From Anisodus tanguticus (lineage: Eukaryota; Streptophyta; Magnoliopsida; Solanales; Solanaceae), in the NCBI GenBank assembly GCA_034509755.1, contig CM067549.1, positions 30,648,001-30,712,000 of the forward strand: a stretch of 64,000 bases of DNA, given 5' to 3'. The notes below the pieces were generated by a model. It was given only the letters and a program-made list of their open reading frames with translations, had not been told where the DNA came from and did no database searches. How positions within the stretch are numbered: position 1 is the stretch's first letter; each line of letters begins with the position of its first letter. Below, piece by piece: positions 33,766 to 47,127 of the stretch. Both the position numbers and the translations under genes were made by a program.

Positions 33766-35680
33766 TGATGGGAAAATCCCCGTGAACTCAAGGTGTCCAC
33801 TTGAACTTCGAAGTGTTAAGCTTGGCGTCCCAAAGAAGGTAGATCATCCAAAGATAATATGCCTCAAATGGAATGGGAAATGGAGTGGAATTGGACTTGT
33901 TACATGAAGTTGCAATTACATGTTTTATTCGTCTTTGTATGTTGGTCTTAGCCGAGACCATGTTTTATTTTATTTCTTAGCTTAAGTTTTAGCTCTTAGA
34001 TTAGGACATGATGTAACATATATTTAACCCTTAGCTCCCATTAGGACACAATTAATAAACTATGTAAAGAAGGAGACAAAGCCAAGAGGAGACCAAAACC
34101 GTGTAAAGGTTGTCCAAACCAAGATGGCAAGGACAAATGATGACTTGGTCGACACCATGGGAAGGAAAATGATGTTCTAGAGAATGAGGCTTCCAAGGTA
34201 ACAAATTAATGAATTAAAATACAACAAATTCGACCAAAGAGAAGGCCAAGAGGGGGCGGAGAAATGGCTTGACAACCAAGTACAAAGAATGGAAGCTTCC
34301 AAACCCATTCCAAGAAGATGAGATCCTTGAGATGTCCAATTCATTCCCTTTTTGGCCTGGACTCCACAAAGAGGTGTGAAGGAGTTTGAGCTCAACATTC
34401 TCTCCAAGAAAAGACAAACCTTTTCCCACTGACCACACCCTCTTAGCCAACAAGAAAACCCAAACCCTTTTCCCACTTGGCCGAAAGTCTTCAAGTAGTT
34501 TTTGTCTTCTAGAATAGTATTTTGTTTACTATAAATAAGGAACCTTAGGACTTGTATATGAGCAGAGTTGATTGACAGAAAAAATTTAGTGTTTACTCAT
34601 TTGCTAATTGTATTCACTTGTGTGTGTCTACTCTTAGTCTGTTCTTGTGTGAGTCAAACCCTTGGTGTAAGTTTAGCTAAGATTGTGTGACTTAGTTGAA
34701 CCCTAACTAAGGTTTCCCTTTGGTGTAAGTTTGGTTAAGACTTTGTGACTTAACTAAACCCAAGCTTGAGGAACCCCCTTGGTAGTAACCGAACGTTGGA
34801 ACTTGTGTGATCCAACCTAGCCTAAGCATAGGGTCTATCTTAAGGTTTCCGGCAAACCTTACCTGGTTAGTATTCGGGCTTGTACTTAGTTACCCCGGTC
34901 TAGTCCTTGTACAATTGGTCACCCTCATTAAGGTGTCGACTTGGGCATTAAAACCCCCTCGTAATTATCCTTACCATATGGACCGCATTCCACTACAACC
35001 ACAATAACCAAACACTTAACCCAAAACGTACCAACCAACACTTGGTTTGTGTCCTCGGGTTTGTACCATGCATACCGTGTCCATCCCTCATCCAAACTAT
35101 CTCATTACTTTCACCCCACACTCCAGAATACATTAAAACCATCCTCCACAAAGGCCAAGTCCCGCAACCATCTACAAAGTCCCTTCCAATCCCAAGAACA
35201 CACAAACAGTCCATTACAATCACCAACCGAGACCTCACTGCCTCAGTTTAGTCCCGCAGCAGTTCCACCACCAAACCACCAATTTCAGAGCATTTCCAGA
35301 CCCTCAACATACTTGGAACACCTCCACAAAAGGCCTCAGTCCTTTTCGAACTATATCTACCCGAAACAGTCTCTGAATCCCACACTGCCCGGCGATAACG
35401 CCCGTACTGAGAACCTTAGTGTTTCAGTAAACTTCCGACACGTTACACAACTGAAATAACCAAGCCCGACCATCAAAGAAACCCCCAACGTTCCTAAAAC
35501 AGCACCATAAAACTTCTTGACCCAACGCCTTGTGGATCCACCCGAAATAGCCCTCAAACACCCCACTGTTCCACCAAACCGAGAATCCGAGAACCCCATT
35601 TTGACATCCATTTTCGGGTCAACCCGAATATCCTCCACACCAGACCCAATTACCCAACATCACCCCTCCTTATATCATCA
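33766..35680 (+). mobile_element. Unit 3 LTR (1915 bp)
   Basis: Very close to units 2, 4 and 5. It has the CTCAGTTTAG and CCGAAACAG variants in its C-rich half, as in unit 5, where units 2 and 4 read CTCGCTTTAG and CCGAAATAG. A private change to TTTCAGAGC lies near 35283. Confidence 0.95.
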
Positions 35681-37579
35681 GATTGGTATCCGATCAAGGA
35701 CATCCCGTCCCACGCTTTGACGTTATGGAGCAAATAAGTGATGAACTCAAAAGGTTCCTAGCCAAAATTGTCAAGGAGCAAGTGCAAATCTTTAAAGGGG
35801 GCTTGCGGGACATACCTTGAAGAGTCAAGCCAATTCGAAGTTGTATATACTTACCCAAGGTGTGAAGGCTTGGTACTCCAACGTGAGTTGGAAGTTCCAC
35901 ACAAAAATCCGAAGGAATCACAAAGAGATCAACTTTTCTACACACGGTGCAAAGTAAAAGATAAAGTGTGCAATGCGATTATTGATGGAAGAAGTAGTGT
36001 TAACTTGTCTTCCGAGGAGATGATATACAAGTTAAAGTTTCCCACTCGCACTCATCCGAAGCCATATGATCTCCAATGGATGAAACAAGATGAAAATCTA
36101 AGAATCATAACACAAACTCTTGTTAGCTTCCGGATTGGAAAGTATGAAGATGAAATATGGTGTGACGTCCTTCCCATGGATGCATGTCATATTTTGCTTT
36201 GGAAACCATGGCAACTTGACACGCAGGCACAACATGATGAAGGAAGGAATACTTATTCTTTTCGGAAACATGATAAGAAAATCCGACTAGTGCCGATGTC
36301 ACCTAGTGAGATGAAGGACTTGAGAATCCGACGTGCAAATATTCGTGAAGCCGAGGCTCTTTCACTTAGTGCACGAAGGATAGAGGAAGAATCAAATAAG
36401 GGGAGTCCTACGGACTCATTGATATGCCAGAAAGGGAGAACAATGCGAAGTTGTAGAAATTGCCGATGCGGAGGAACTCCCGGATGATGTTGCATCCGGA
36501 ACACTACCAACGGAAGATAGTGAGATTTCCCTTGATTTATTTTCAAGGAGTTCATTGTCTACTCACCGATACTATGGATTCCAAGAACAATAATGGGTGG
36601 GCAAAAGCTAAATGAGCCTTAGTCCGTGCATCATTCCTATGCCGAGATCGAAAGATCTTTTTGAGTTTGCAACCGGACCACCAATGGAAAGCATTGGACA
36701 TACTCTTGGTTTATTTTCGAGAGGTTCTTTGCCCAATCAACAATTTTGCAAAGACATTCTGGAAATGGCTAAGGAAGTATAACAACACACGCAAGAAACA
36801 TTAGGAAAGGGCCTTGTCCAAAAGAACTTTAGGCCGTATACGGCACACGACTTGTTGATGCCAAAAGAGCATAAGAAGTGGTACACTTGTGTTACCATCC
36901 AAGCCATCGGCAACATTGTGAAAGACAATCTCTCTTTTCCGAGGCTAAAATTTTATTTTGAAGCCAAGTGGTTCTACAAGAATGACTCAAGAGAGGATAT
37001 CATTTATGGGGAACCTACGAAGAAGATGCACGGATGATGATCCTCGAGGTCGAGTTTGGTTTGAGAAAATGGCTTATAATTCCATTTGGATGGTGTGACG
37101 CCCCAAACCTTTGCCTATACAAGGTATCACGTCCATCCTTGGGACACTTAACATCATCCGAGGGCTTGTGTGCTAACCCAACCACGACGGAGCCTATTCA
37201 AAGACGGTCTAAGGCTACGGAATTCATGGCGGTACATAGTTGCTTTGATTCAACTCCTTCTTCTCATCATGTCATATGGAATTACTATGACCTTACTGCC
37301 TCTAGCACAAAATTGAATGGTGTGTTGTACCGTTATGCTATCTATGACAAGGCATTATATTAAATGAGAGTCATGGCACACTATGGGCAACCTTCGAGTC
37401 AAAACTGTTTCCCTTGTATTCGGATCCCTATTTAGCGAGTTTAGAGAAAGGCGTCCACAAAATAAAACTTCCGAACTTATCTAGAGGTGGAAATATTAAA
37501 TCAACACTTATTTTTGAGAATTTTTTTCACACTTAGATAGCGCGAATTCGAGGACAAATTATTTCAAAGAAGGGGAATT
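35681..37579 (+). pseudogene. Unit 3 pol relic
   Basis: One base is missing near 35836, which opens a different upstream frame (35768-36487, 239 codons). In the protease the conserved LLGKPW has become LLWKPW. The frame is lost at the KGRTMRS variant. A one-base loss near 37395 breaks the RNase H piece. RT pieces are at 36852-37037 and 37034-37363. Confidence 0.88.
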
Positions 37580-39494
37580 TGATGGGAAAATCCCCGTGAA
37601 CTCAAGGTGTCCACTTGAACTTCGAAGTGTTAAGCTTGGCGTCCCAAAGAAGGTAGATCATCCAAAGATAATATGCCTCAAATGGAATGGGAAATGGAGT
37701 GGAATTGGACTTGTTACATGAAGTTGCAATTACATGTTTTATTCGTCTTTGTATGTTGGTCTTAGCCGAGACCATGTTTTATTTTATTTCTTAGCTTAAG
37801 TTTTAGCTCTTAGATTAGGACATGATGTAACATATATTTAACCCTTAGCTCCCATTAGGACACAATTAATAAACTATGTAAAGAAGGAGACAAAGCCAAG
37901 AGGAGACCAAAACCGTGTAAAGGTTGTCCAAACCAAGATGGCAAGGACAAATGATGACTTGGTCGACACCATGGGAAGGAAAATGATGTTCTAGAGAATG
38001 AGGCTTCCAAGGTAACAAATTAATGAATTAAAATACAACAAATTCGACCAAAGAGAAGGCCAAGAGGGGGCGGAGAAATGGCTTGACAACCAAGTACAAA
38101 GAATGGAAGCTTCCAAACCCATTCCAAGAAGATGAGATCCTTGAGATGTCCAATTCATTCCCTTTTTGGCCTGGACTCCACAAAGAGGTGTGAAGGAGTT
38201 TGAGCTCAACATTCTCTCCAAGAAAAGACAAACCTTTTCCCACTGACCACACCCTCTTAGCCAACAAGAAAACCCAAACCCTTTTCCCACTTGGCCGAAA
38301 GTCTTCAAGTAGTTTTTGTCTTCTAGAATAGTATTTTGTTTACTATAAATAAGGAACCTTAGGACTTGTATATGAGCAGAGTTGATTGACAGAAAAAATT
38401 TAGTGTTTACTCATTTGCTAATTGTATTCACTTGTGTGTGTCTACTCTTAGTCTGTTCTTGTGTGAGTCAAACCCTTGGTGTAAGTTTAGCTAAGATTGT
38501 GTGACTTAGTTGAACCCTAACTAAGGTTTCCCTTTGGTGTAAGTTTGGTTAAGACTTTGTGACTTAACTAAACCCAAGCTTGAGGAACCCCTTGGTAGTA
38601 ACCGAACGTTGGAACTTGTGTGATCCAACCTAGCCTAAGCATAGGGTCTATCTTAAGGTTTCCGGCAAACCTTACCTCGGTTAGTATTCGGGCTTGTACT
38701 TAGTTACCCCGGTCTAGTCCTTGTACAATTGGTCACCCTCATTAAGGTGTCGACTTGGGCATTAAAACCCCCTCGTAATTATCCTTACCATATGGACCGC
38801 ATTCCACTACAACCACAATAACCAAACACTTAACCCAAAACGTACCAACCAACACTTGGTTTGTGTCCTCGGGTTTGTACCATGCATACCGTGTCCATCC
38901 CTCATCCAAACTATCTCATTACTTTCACCCCACACTCCAGAATACATTAAAACCATCCTCCACAAAGGCCAAGTCCCGCAACCATCTACAAAGTCCCTTC
39001 CAATCCCAAGAACACACAAACAGTCCATTACAATCACCAACCGAGACCTCACCGCCTCGCTTTAGTCCCGCAGCAGTTCCACCACCAAACCACCAATTCC
39101 AGAGCATTTCCAGACCCTCAACATACTTGGAACACCTCCACAAAAGGCCTCAGTCCTTTTCGAACTATATCTACCCGAAATAGTCTCTGAATCCCACACC
39201 GCCCGGCGATAACGCCCGTATCGAGAACCTTAGTGTTTCAGTAAACTTCCGACACGTTACACAACTGAAATAACCAAGCCCGACCATCAAAGAAACCCCC
39301 AACGTTCCTAAAACAGCACCATAAAACTTCTTGACCCAACGCCTTGTGGATCCACCCGAAATAGCCCTCAAACACCCCACTGTTCCACCAAACCGAGAAT
39401 CCGAGAACCCCATTTTGACATCCATTTTCGGGTCAACCCGAATATCCTCCACACCAGACCCAATTACCCAACATCACCCCTCCTTATATCATCA
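37580..39494 (+). mobile_element. Unit 4 LTR (1915 bp)
   Basis: Shares CTCGCTTTAG and CCGAAATAG with unit 2. Private changes include ACCTCGGTTAG near 38676 and CCGTATCGAG near 39217. Confidence 0.95.
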
Positions 39495-41394
39495 GATTGG
39501 TATCCGATCAAGGACATCCCGTCCCACGCTTTGACGTTATGGAGCAAATAAGTGATGAACTCAAAAGGTTCCTAGCCAAAATTGTCAAGGAGCAAGTGCA
39601 AATCTTTAAAGGGGGCTTGCGGGACATACCTTGAAGAGTCAAGCCAATTCTGAAGTTGTATATACTTACCCAAGGTGTGAAGGCTTGGTACTCCAACGTG
39701 AGTTGGAAGTTCCACACAAAAATCCGAAGGAATCACAAAGAGATCAACTTTTCTACACACGGTGCAAAGTAAAAGATAAAGTGTGCAATGCGATTATTGA
39801 TGGAAGAAGTAGTGTTAACTTGTCTTCCGAGGAGATGATATACAAGTTAAAGTTTCCCACTCGCACTCATCCGAAGCCATATGATCTCCAATGGATGAAA
39901 CAAGATGAAAATCTAAGAATCATAACACAAACTCTTGTTAGCTTCCGGATTGGAAAGTATGAAGATGAAATATGGTGTGACGTCCTTCCCATGGATGCAT
40001 GTCATATTTTGCTGGGGAAACCATGGCAACTTGACACGCAGGCACAACATGATGAAGGAAGGAATACTTATTCTTTTCGGAAACATGATAAGAAAATCCG
40101 ACTAGTGCCGATGTCACCTAGTGAGATGAAGGACTTGAGAATCCGACGTGCAAATATTCGTGAAGCCGAGGCTCTTTCACTTAGTGCACGAAGGATAGAG
40201 GAAGAATCAAATAAGGGAGTCCTACGGACTCATTGATATGCCAGAAAGGGAGAACAATGCGAAGTTGTAGAAATTGCCGATGCGGAGGAACTCCCAAATG
40301 ATGTTGCATCCGGAACACTACCAACGGAAGATAGTGAGATTTCCCTTGATTTATTTTCAAGGAGTTCATTGTCTACTCACCGATACTATGGATTCCAAGA
40401 ACAATAATGGGTGGGCAAAAGCTAAATGAGCCTTAGTCCGTGCATCATTCCTATGCCGAGATCGAAAGATCTTTTTGAGTTTGCAACCGGACCACCAATG
40501 GAAAGCATTGGACATACTCTTGGTTTATTTTCGAGAGGTTCTTTGCCCAATCAACAATTTTGCAAAGACATTCTGGAAATGGCTAAGGAAGTATAACAAC
40601 ACACGCAAGAAACATTAGGAAAGGGCCTTGTCCAAAAGAACTTTAGGCCGTATACGGCACACGACTTGTTGATGCCAAAAGAGCATAAGAAGTGGTACAC
40701 TTGTGTTACCATCCAAGCCATCGGCAACATTGTGAAAGACAATCTCTCTTTTCCGAGGCTAAAATTTTATTTTGAAGCCAAGTGGTTCTACAAGAATGAC
40801 TCAAGAGAGGATATCATTTATGGGGAACCTACGAAGAAGATGCACGGATGATGATCCTCGAGGTCGAGTTTGGTTTGAGAAAATGGCTTATAATTCCATT
40901 TGGATGGTGTGACGCCCCAAACCTTTGCCTATACAAGGTATCACGTCCATCCTTGGGACACTTAACATCATCCGAGGGCTTGTGTGCTAACCCAACCACG
41001 ACGGAGCCTATTCAAAGACGGTCTAAGGCTACGGAATTCATGGCGGTACATAGTTGCTTTGATTCAACTCCTTCTTCTCATCATGTCATATGGAATTACT
41101 ATGACCTTACTGCCTCTAGCACAAAATTGAATGGTGTGTTGTACCGTTATGCTATCTATGACAAGGCATTATATTAAATGAGAGTCATGGCACACTATGG
41201 GCAACCTTCGAGTCAAAATCTGTTTCCCTTGTATTCGGATCCCTATTTAGCGAGTTTAGAGAAAGGCGTCCACAAAATAAAACTTCCGAACTTATCTAGA
41301 GGTGGAAATATTAAATCAACACTTATTTTTGAGAATTTTTTTCACACTTAGATAGCGCGAATTCGAGGACAAATTATTTCAAAGAAGGGGAATT
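39495..41394 (+). pseudogene. Unit 4 pol relic
   Basis: The protease frame 39631-40236 stops early (201 codons) because one G is missing in AAGGGAGTCC near 40214, where other units have AAGGGGAGTCC. RT pieces are at 40666-40851 and 40848-41177. Confidence 0.88.
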
Positions 41395-43309
41395 TGATGG
41401 GAAAATCCCCGTGAACTCAAGGTGTCCACTTGAACTTCGAAGTGTTAAGCTTGGCGTCCCAAAGAAGGTAGATCATCCAAAGATAATATGCCTCAAATGG
41501 AATGGGAAATGGAGTGGAATTGGACTTGTTACATGAAGTTGCAATTACATGTTTTATTCGTCTTTGTATGTTGGTCTTAGCCGAGACCATGTTTTATTTT
41601 ATTTCTTAGCTTAAGTTTTAGCTCTTAGATTAGGACATGATGTAACATATATTTAACCCTTAGCTCCCATTAGGACACAATTAATAAACTATGTAAAGAA
41701 GGAGACAAAGCCAAGAGGAGACCAAAACCGTGTAAAGGTTGTCCAAACCAAGATGGCAAGGACAAATGATGACTTGGTCGACACCATGGGAAGGAAAATG
41801 ATGTTCTAGAGAATGAGGCTTCCAAGGTAACAAATTAATGAATTAAAATACAACAAATTCGACCAAAGAGAAGGCCAAGAGGGGGCGGAGAAATGGCTTG
41901 ACAACCAAGTACAAAGAATGGAAGCTTCCAAACCCATTCCAAGAAGATGAGATCCTTGAGATGTCCAATTCATTCCCTTTTTGGCCTGGACTCCACAAAG
42001 AGGTGTGAAGGAGTTTGAGCTCAACATTCTCTCCAAGAAAAGACAAACCTTTTCCCACTGACCACACCCTCTTAGCCAACAAGAAAACCCAAACCCTTTT
42101 CCCACTTGGCCGAAAGTCTTCAAGTAGTTTTTGTCTTCTAGAATAGTATTTTGTTTACTATAAATAAGGAACCTTAGGACTTGTATATGAGCAGAGTTGA
42201 TTGACAGAAAAAAAATTTAGTGTTTACTCATTTGCTAATTGTATTCACTTGTGTGTGTCTACTCTTAGTCCGTTCTTGTGTGAGTCAAACCCTTGGTGTA
42301 AGTTTAGCTAAGATTGTGTGACTTAGTTGAACCCTAACTAAGGTTTCCCTTTGGTGTAAGTTTGGTTAAGACTTTGTGACTTAACTAAACCCAAGCTTGA
42401 GGAACCCCTTGGTAGTAACCGAACGTTGGAACTTGTGTGATCCAACCTAGCCTAAGCATAGGGTCTATCTTAAGGTTTCCGGCAAACCTTACCTGGTTAG
42501 TATTCGGGCTTGTACTTAGTTACCCCGGTCTAGTCCTTGTACAATTGGTCACCCTCATTAAGGTGTCGACTTGGGCATTAAAACCCCCTCGTAATTATCC
42601 TTACCATATGGACCGCATTCCACTACAACCACAATAACCAAACACTTAACCCAAAACGTACCAACCAACACTTGGTTTGTGTCCTCGGGTTTGTACCATG
42701 CATACCGTGTCCATCCCTCATCCAAACTATCTCATTACTTTCACCCCACACTCCAGAATACATTAAAACCATCCTCCACAAAGGCCAAGTCCCGCAACCA
42801 TCTACAAAGTCCCTTCCAATCCCAAGAACACACAAACAGTCCATTACAATCACCAACCGAGACCTCACTGCCTCAGTTTAGTCCCGCAGCAGTTCCACCA
42901 CCAAACCACCAATTCCAGAGCATTTCCAGACCCTCAACATACTTGGAACACCTCCACAAAAGGCCTCAGTCCTTTTCGAACTATATCTACCCGAAACAGT
43001 CTCTGAATCCCACACTGCCCGGCGATAACGCCCGTACTGAGAACCTTAGTGTTTCAGTAAACTTCCGACACGTTACACAACTGAAATAACCAAGCCCGAC
43101 CATCAAAGAAACCCCCAACGTTCCTAAAACAGCACCATAAAACTTCTTGACCCAACGCCTTGTGGATCCACCCGAAATAGCCCTCAAACACCCCACTTCC
43201 CACCAAACCGAGAATCCGAGAACCCCATTTTGACATCCATTTTCGGGTCAACCCGAATATCCTCCACACCAGACCCAATTACCCAACATCACCCCTCCTT
43301 ATATCATCA
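41395..43309 (+). mobile_element. Unit 5 LTR (1915 bp)
   Basis: Left-subgroup LTR with the CTCAGTTTAG and CCGAAACAG variants of unit 3. It has two extra A residues in the poly-A near 42210 and a two-base loss (CACTTCC for CACTGTTCC) near 43196. Confidence 0.95.
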
Positions 43310-45212
43310 GATTGGTATCCGATCAAGGACATCCCGTCCCACGCTTTGACGTTATGGAGCAAATAAGTGATGAACTCAAAAGGTTCCTAGCCAAAATTGT
43401 CAAGGAGCAAGTGCAAATCTTTAAAGGGGGCTTGCGGGACATACCTTGAAGAGTCAAGCCAATTCTGAAGTTGTATATACTTACCCAAGGTGTGAAGGCT
43501 TGGTACTCCAACGTGAGTTGGAAGTTCCACACAAAAATCCGAAGGAATCACAAAGAGATCAACTTTTCTACACACGGTGCAAAGTAAAAGATAAAGTGTG
43601 CAATGCGATTATTGATGGAAGAAGTAGTGTTAACTTGTCTTCCGAGGAGATGATATACAAGTTAAAGTTTCCCACTCGCACTCATCCGAAGCCATATGAT
43701 CTCCAATGGATGAAACAAGATGAAAATCTAAGAATCATAACACAAACTCTTGTTAGCTTCCGGATTGGAAAGTATGAAGATGAAATATGGTGTGACGTCC
43801 TTCCCATGGATGCATGTCATATTTTGCTGGGGAAACCATGGCAACTTGACACGCAGGCACAACATGATGAAGGAAGGAATACTTATTCTTTTCGGAAACA
43901 TGATAAGAAAATCCGACTAGTGCCGATGTCACCTAGTGAGATGAAGGACTTGAGAATCCGACGTGCAAATATTCGTGAAGCCGAGGCTCTTTCACTTAGT
44001 GCACGAAGGATAGAGGAAGAATCAAATAAGGGGAGTCCTACGGACTCATTGATATGCCAGAAAGGGAGAACAATGCGAGAAGTTGTAGAAATTGCCGATG
44101 CGGAGGAACTCCCAGATGATGTTGCATCCGGAACACTACCAACGGAAGATAGTGAGATTTCCCTTGATTTATTTTCAAGGAGTTCATTGTCTACTCACCG
44201 ATACTATGGATTCCAAGAACAATAATGGGTGGGCAAAAGCTAAATGAGCCTTAGTCCGTGCATCATTCCTATGCCGAGATCGAAAGATCTTTTTGAGTTT
44301 GCAACCGGACCACCAATGGAAAGCATTGGACATACTCTTGGTTTATTTTCGAGAGGTTCTTTGCCCAATCAACAATTTTGCAAAGACATTCTGGAAATGG
44401 CTAAGGAAGTATAACAACACACGCAAGAAACATTAGGAAAGGGCCTTGTCCAAAAGAACTTTAGGCCGTATACGGCACACGACTTGTTGATGCCAAAAGA
44501 GCATAAGAAGTGGTACACTTGTGTTACCATCCAAGCCATCGGCAACATTGTGAAAGACAATCTCTCTTTTCCGAGGCTAAAATTTTATTTTGAAGCCAAG
44601 TGGTTCTACAAGAATGACTCAAGAGAGGATATCATTTATGGGGAACCTACGAAGAAGATGCACGGATGATGATCCTCGAGGTCGAGTTTGGTTTGAGAAA
44701 ATGGCTTATAATTCCATTTGGATGGTGTGACGCCCCAAACCTTTGCCTATACAAGGTATCACGTCCATCCTTGGGACACTTAACATCATCCGAGGGCTTG
44801 TGTGCTAACCCAACCACGACGGAGCCTATTCAAAGACGGTCTAAGGCTACGGAATTCATGGCGGTACATAGTTGCTTTGATTCAACTCCTTCTTCTCATC
44901 ATGTCATATGGAATTACTATGACCTTACTGCCTCTAGCACAAAATTGAATGGTGTGTTGTACCGTTATGCTATCTATGACAAGGCATTATATTAAATGAG
45001 AGTCATGGCACACTATGGGCAACCTTCTGAGTCAAAACTGTTTCCCTTGTATTCGGATCCCTATTTAGCGAGTTTAGAGAAAGGCGTCCACAAAATAAAA
45101 CTTCCGAACTTATCTAGAGGTGGAAATATTAAATCAACACTTATTTTTGAGAATTTTTTTCACACTTAGATAGCGCGAATTCGAGGACAAATTATTTCAA
45201 AGAAGGGGAATT
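43310..45212 (+). pseudogene. Unit 5 pol relic
   Basis: The protease frame 43446-44225 is full length (259 codons). Like units 1, 3 and 4 it has lost one base at CAGAAAGGG, but an extra base at GCGAGAAG restores the frame. It therefore looks like the intermediate from which the broken GCGAAG form of units 1, 3 and 4 arose. RT pieces are at 44484-44669 and 44666-44995. Confidence 0.88.
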
Positions 45213-47127
45213 TGATGGGAAAATCCCCGTGAACTCAAGGTGTCCACTTGAACTTCGAAGTGTTAAGCTTGGCGTCCCAAAGAAGGTAGATCATCCAAAG
45301 ATAATATGCCTCAAATGGAATGGGAAATGGAGTGGAATTGGACTTGTTACATGAAGTTGCAATTACATGTTTTATTCGTCTTTGTATGTTGGTCTTAGCC
45401 GAGACCATGTTTTATTTTATTTCTTAGCTTAAGTTTTAGCTCTTAGATTAGGACATGATGTAACATATATTTAACCCTTAGCTCCCATTAGGACACAATT
45501 AATAAACTATGTAAAGAAGGAGACAAAGCCAAGAGGAGACCAAAACCGTGTAAAGGTTGTCCAAACCAAGATGGCAAGGACAAATGATGACTTGGTCGAC
45601 ACCATGGGAAGGAAAATGATGTTCTAGAGAATGAGGCTTCCAAGGTACCAAATTAATGAATTAAAATACAACAAATTCGACCAAAGAGAAGGCCAAGAGG
45701 GGGCGGAGAAATGGCTTGACAACCAAGTACAAAGAATGGAAGCTTCCAAACCCATTCCAAGAAGATGAGATCCTTGAGATGTCCAATTCATTCCCTTTTT
45801 GGCCTGGACTCCACAAAGAGGTGTGAAGGAGTTTGAGCTCAACATTCTCTCCAAGAAAAGACAAACCTTTTCCCACTGACCACACCCTCTTAGCCAACAA
45901 GAAAACCCAAACCCTTTTCCCACTTGGCCGAAAGTCTTCAAGTAGTTTTTGTCTTCTAGAATAGTATTTTGTTTACTATAAATAAGGAACCTTAGGACTT
46001 GTATATGAGCAGAGTTGATTGACAGAAAAACTTTAGTGTTTACTCATTTGCTAATTGTATTCACTTGTGTGTGTCTACTCTTAGTCTGTTCTTGTGTGAG
46101 TCAAACCCTTGGTGTAAGTTTAGCTAAGATTGTGTGACTTAGTTGAACCCTAACTAAGGTTTCCCTTTGGTGTAAGTTTGGTTAAGACTTTGTGACTTAA
46201 CTAAACACAAGCTTGAGGAACCCCCTTGGTGGTAACCGAACGTTGGAACTTGTGTGATCCAACCTAGCCTAAGCATAGGGTCTATCTTAAGGCTTCCGGC
46301 AAACCTTACTTGGTTAGTATTCGGGCTTGTACTTAGTTACCCCGGTCTAGTCCTTGTACAATTGGTCACCCTCATTAAGGTGTCGACTTGGGCATTAAAA
46401 CCCCCTTGTAATTATCCTTACCATATGGACCGCATTCCACTACAACCACAATAACCAAACACTTAACCCAAAACGTACCAACCAACACTTGGTTTGTGTC
46501 CTCGGGTTTGTACCTTGCATACTGTGTCCATCCCTCATCCAAACTATCTCATTACTTTCACCCCACACTCCAGAATACATTAAAACCATCCTCCACAAAG
46601 GCCAAGTCCCGCAACCATCTACAAAGTCCCTTCCAATCCCAAGAACACACAAACAGTCCACTACAATCACCAACCGAGACCTCACTGCCTCAGTTTAGTC
46701 CCGCAGCAGTTCCACCACCAAACCACCAATTCCCGAGCATTTCCAGACCCTCAACATACTTGGAACACCTCCACAAAAGGCCTCAGTCCGTTTCGAACTA
46801 TATCTACCCGAAACAGTCTCTGAATCCCACACTGCCCGGCGATAACGCCCGTACTGAGAACCTTAGTGTTTCAGTAAGCTTCCGACACGTTCCACAACTG
46901 AAATAACCACGCCCGACCATCAAAGAAACCCCCAACGTTCATAAAACAGCACCATAAAAATTCTTGACCCAACGCCTTGTGGATCCACCCGAAATAGCCC
47001 TCAAACACCCCACTGTTCCACCAAACCGAGAATCCGAGAACCCCATTTTGACATCCATTTTCGGGTCAACCCGAATATCCTCCACACCAGACCCAATTAC
47101 CCAACATCACCCCTCCTTATATCATCA
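45213..47127 (+). mobile_element. Unit 6 LTR, subgroup hybrid (1915 bp)
   Basis: The first part carries left-subgroup variants (ATTCGACCAAAG near 45675). The second part carries right-subgroup variants (GTACCTTGCATA, CCCGAGCAT, CCGTTTCGAAC, ACGTTCCACAAC). The switch lies between about 45700 and 46500. Confidence 0.93.
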
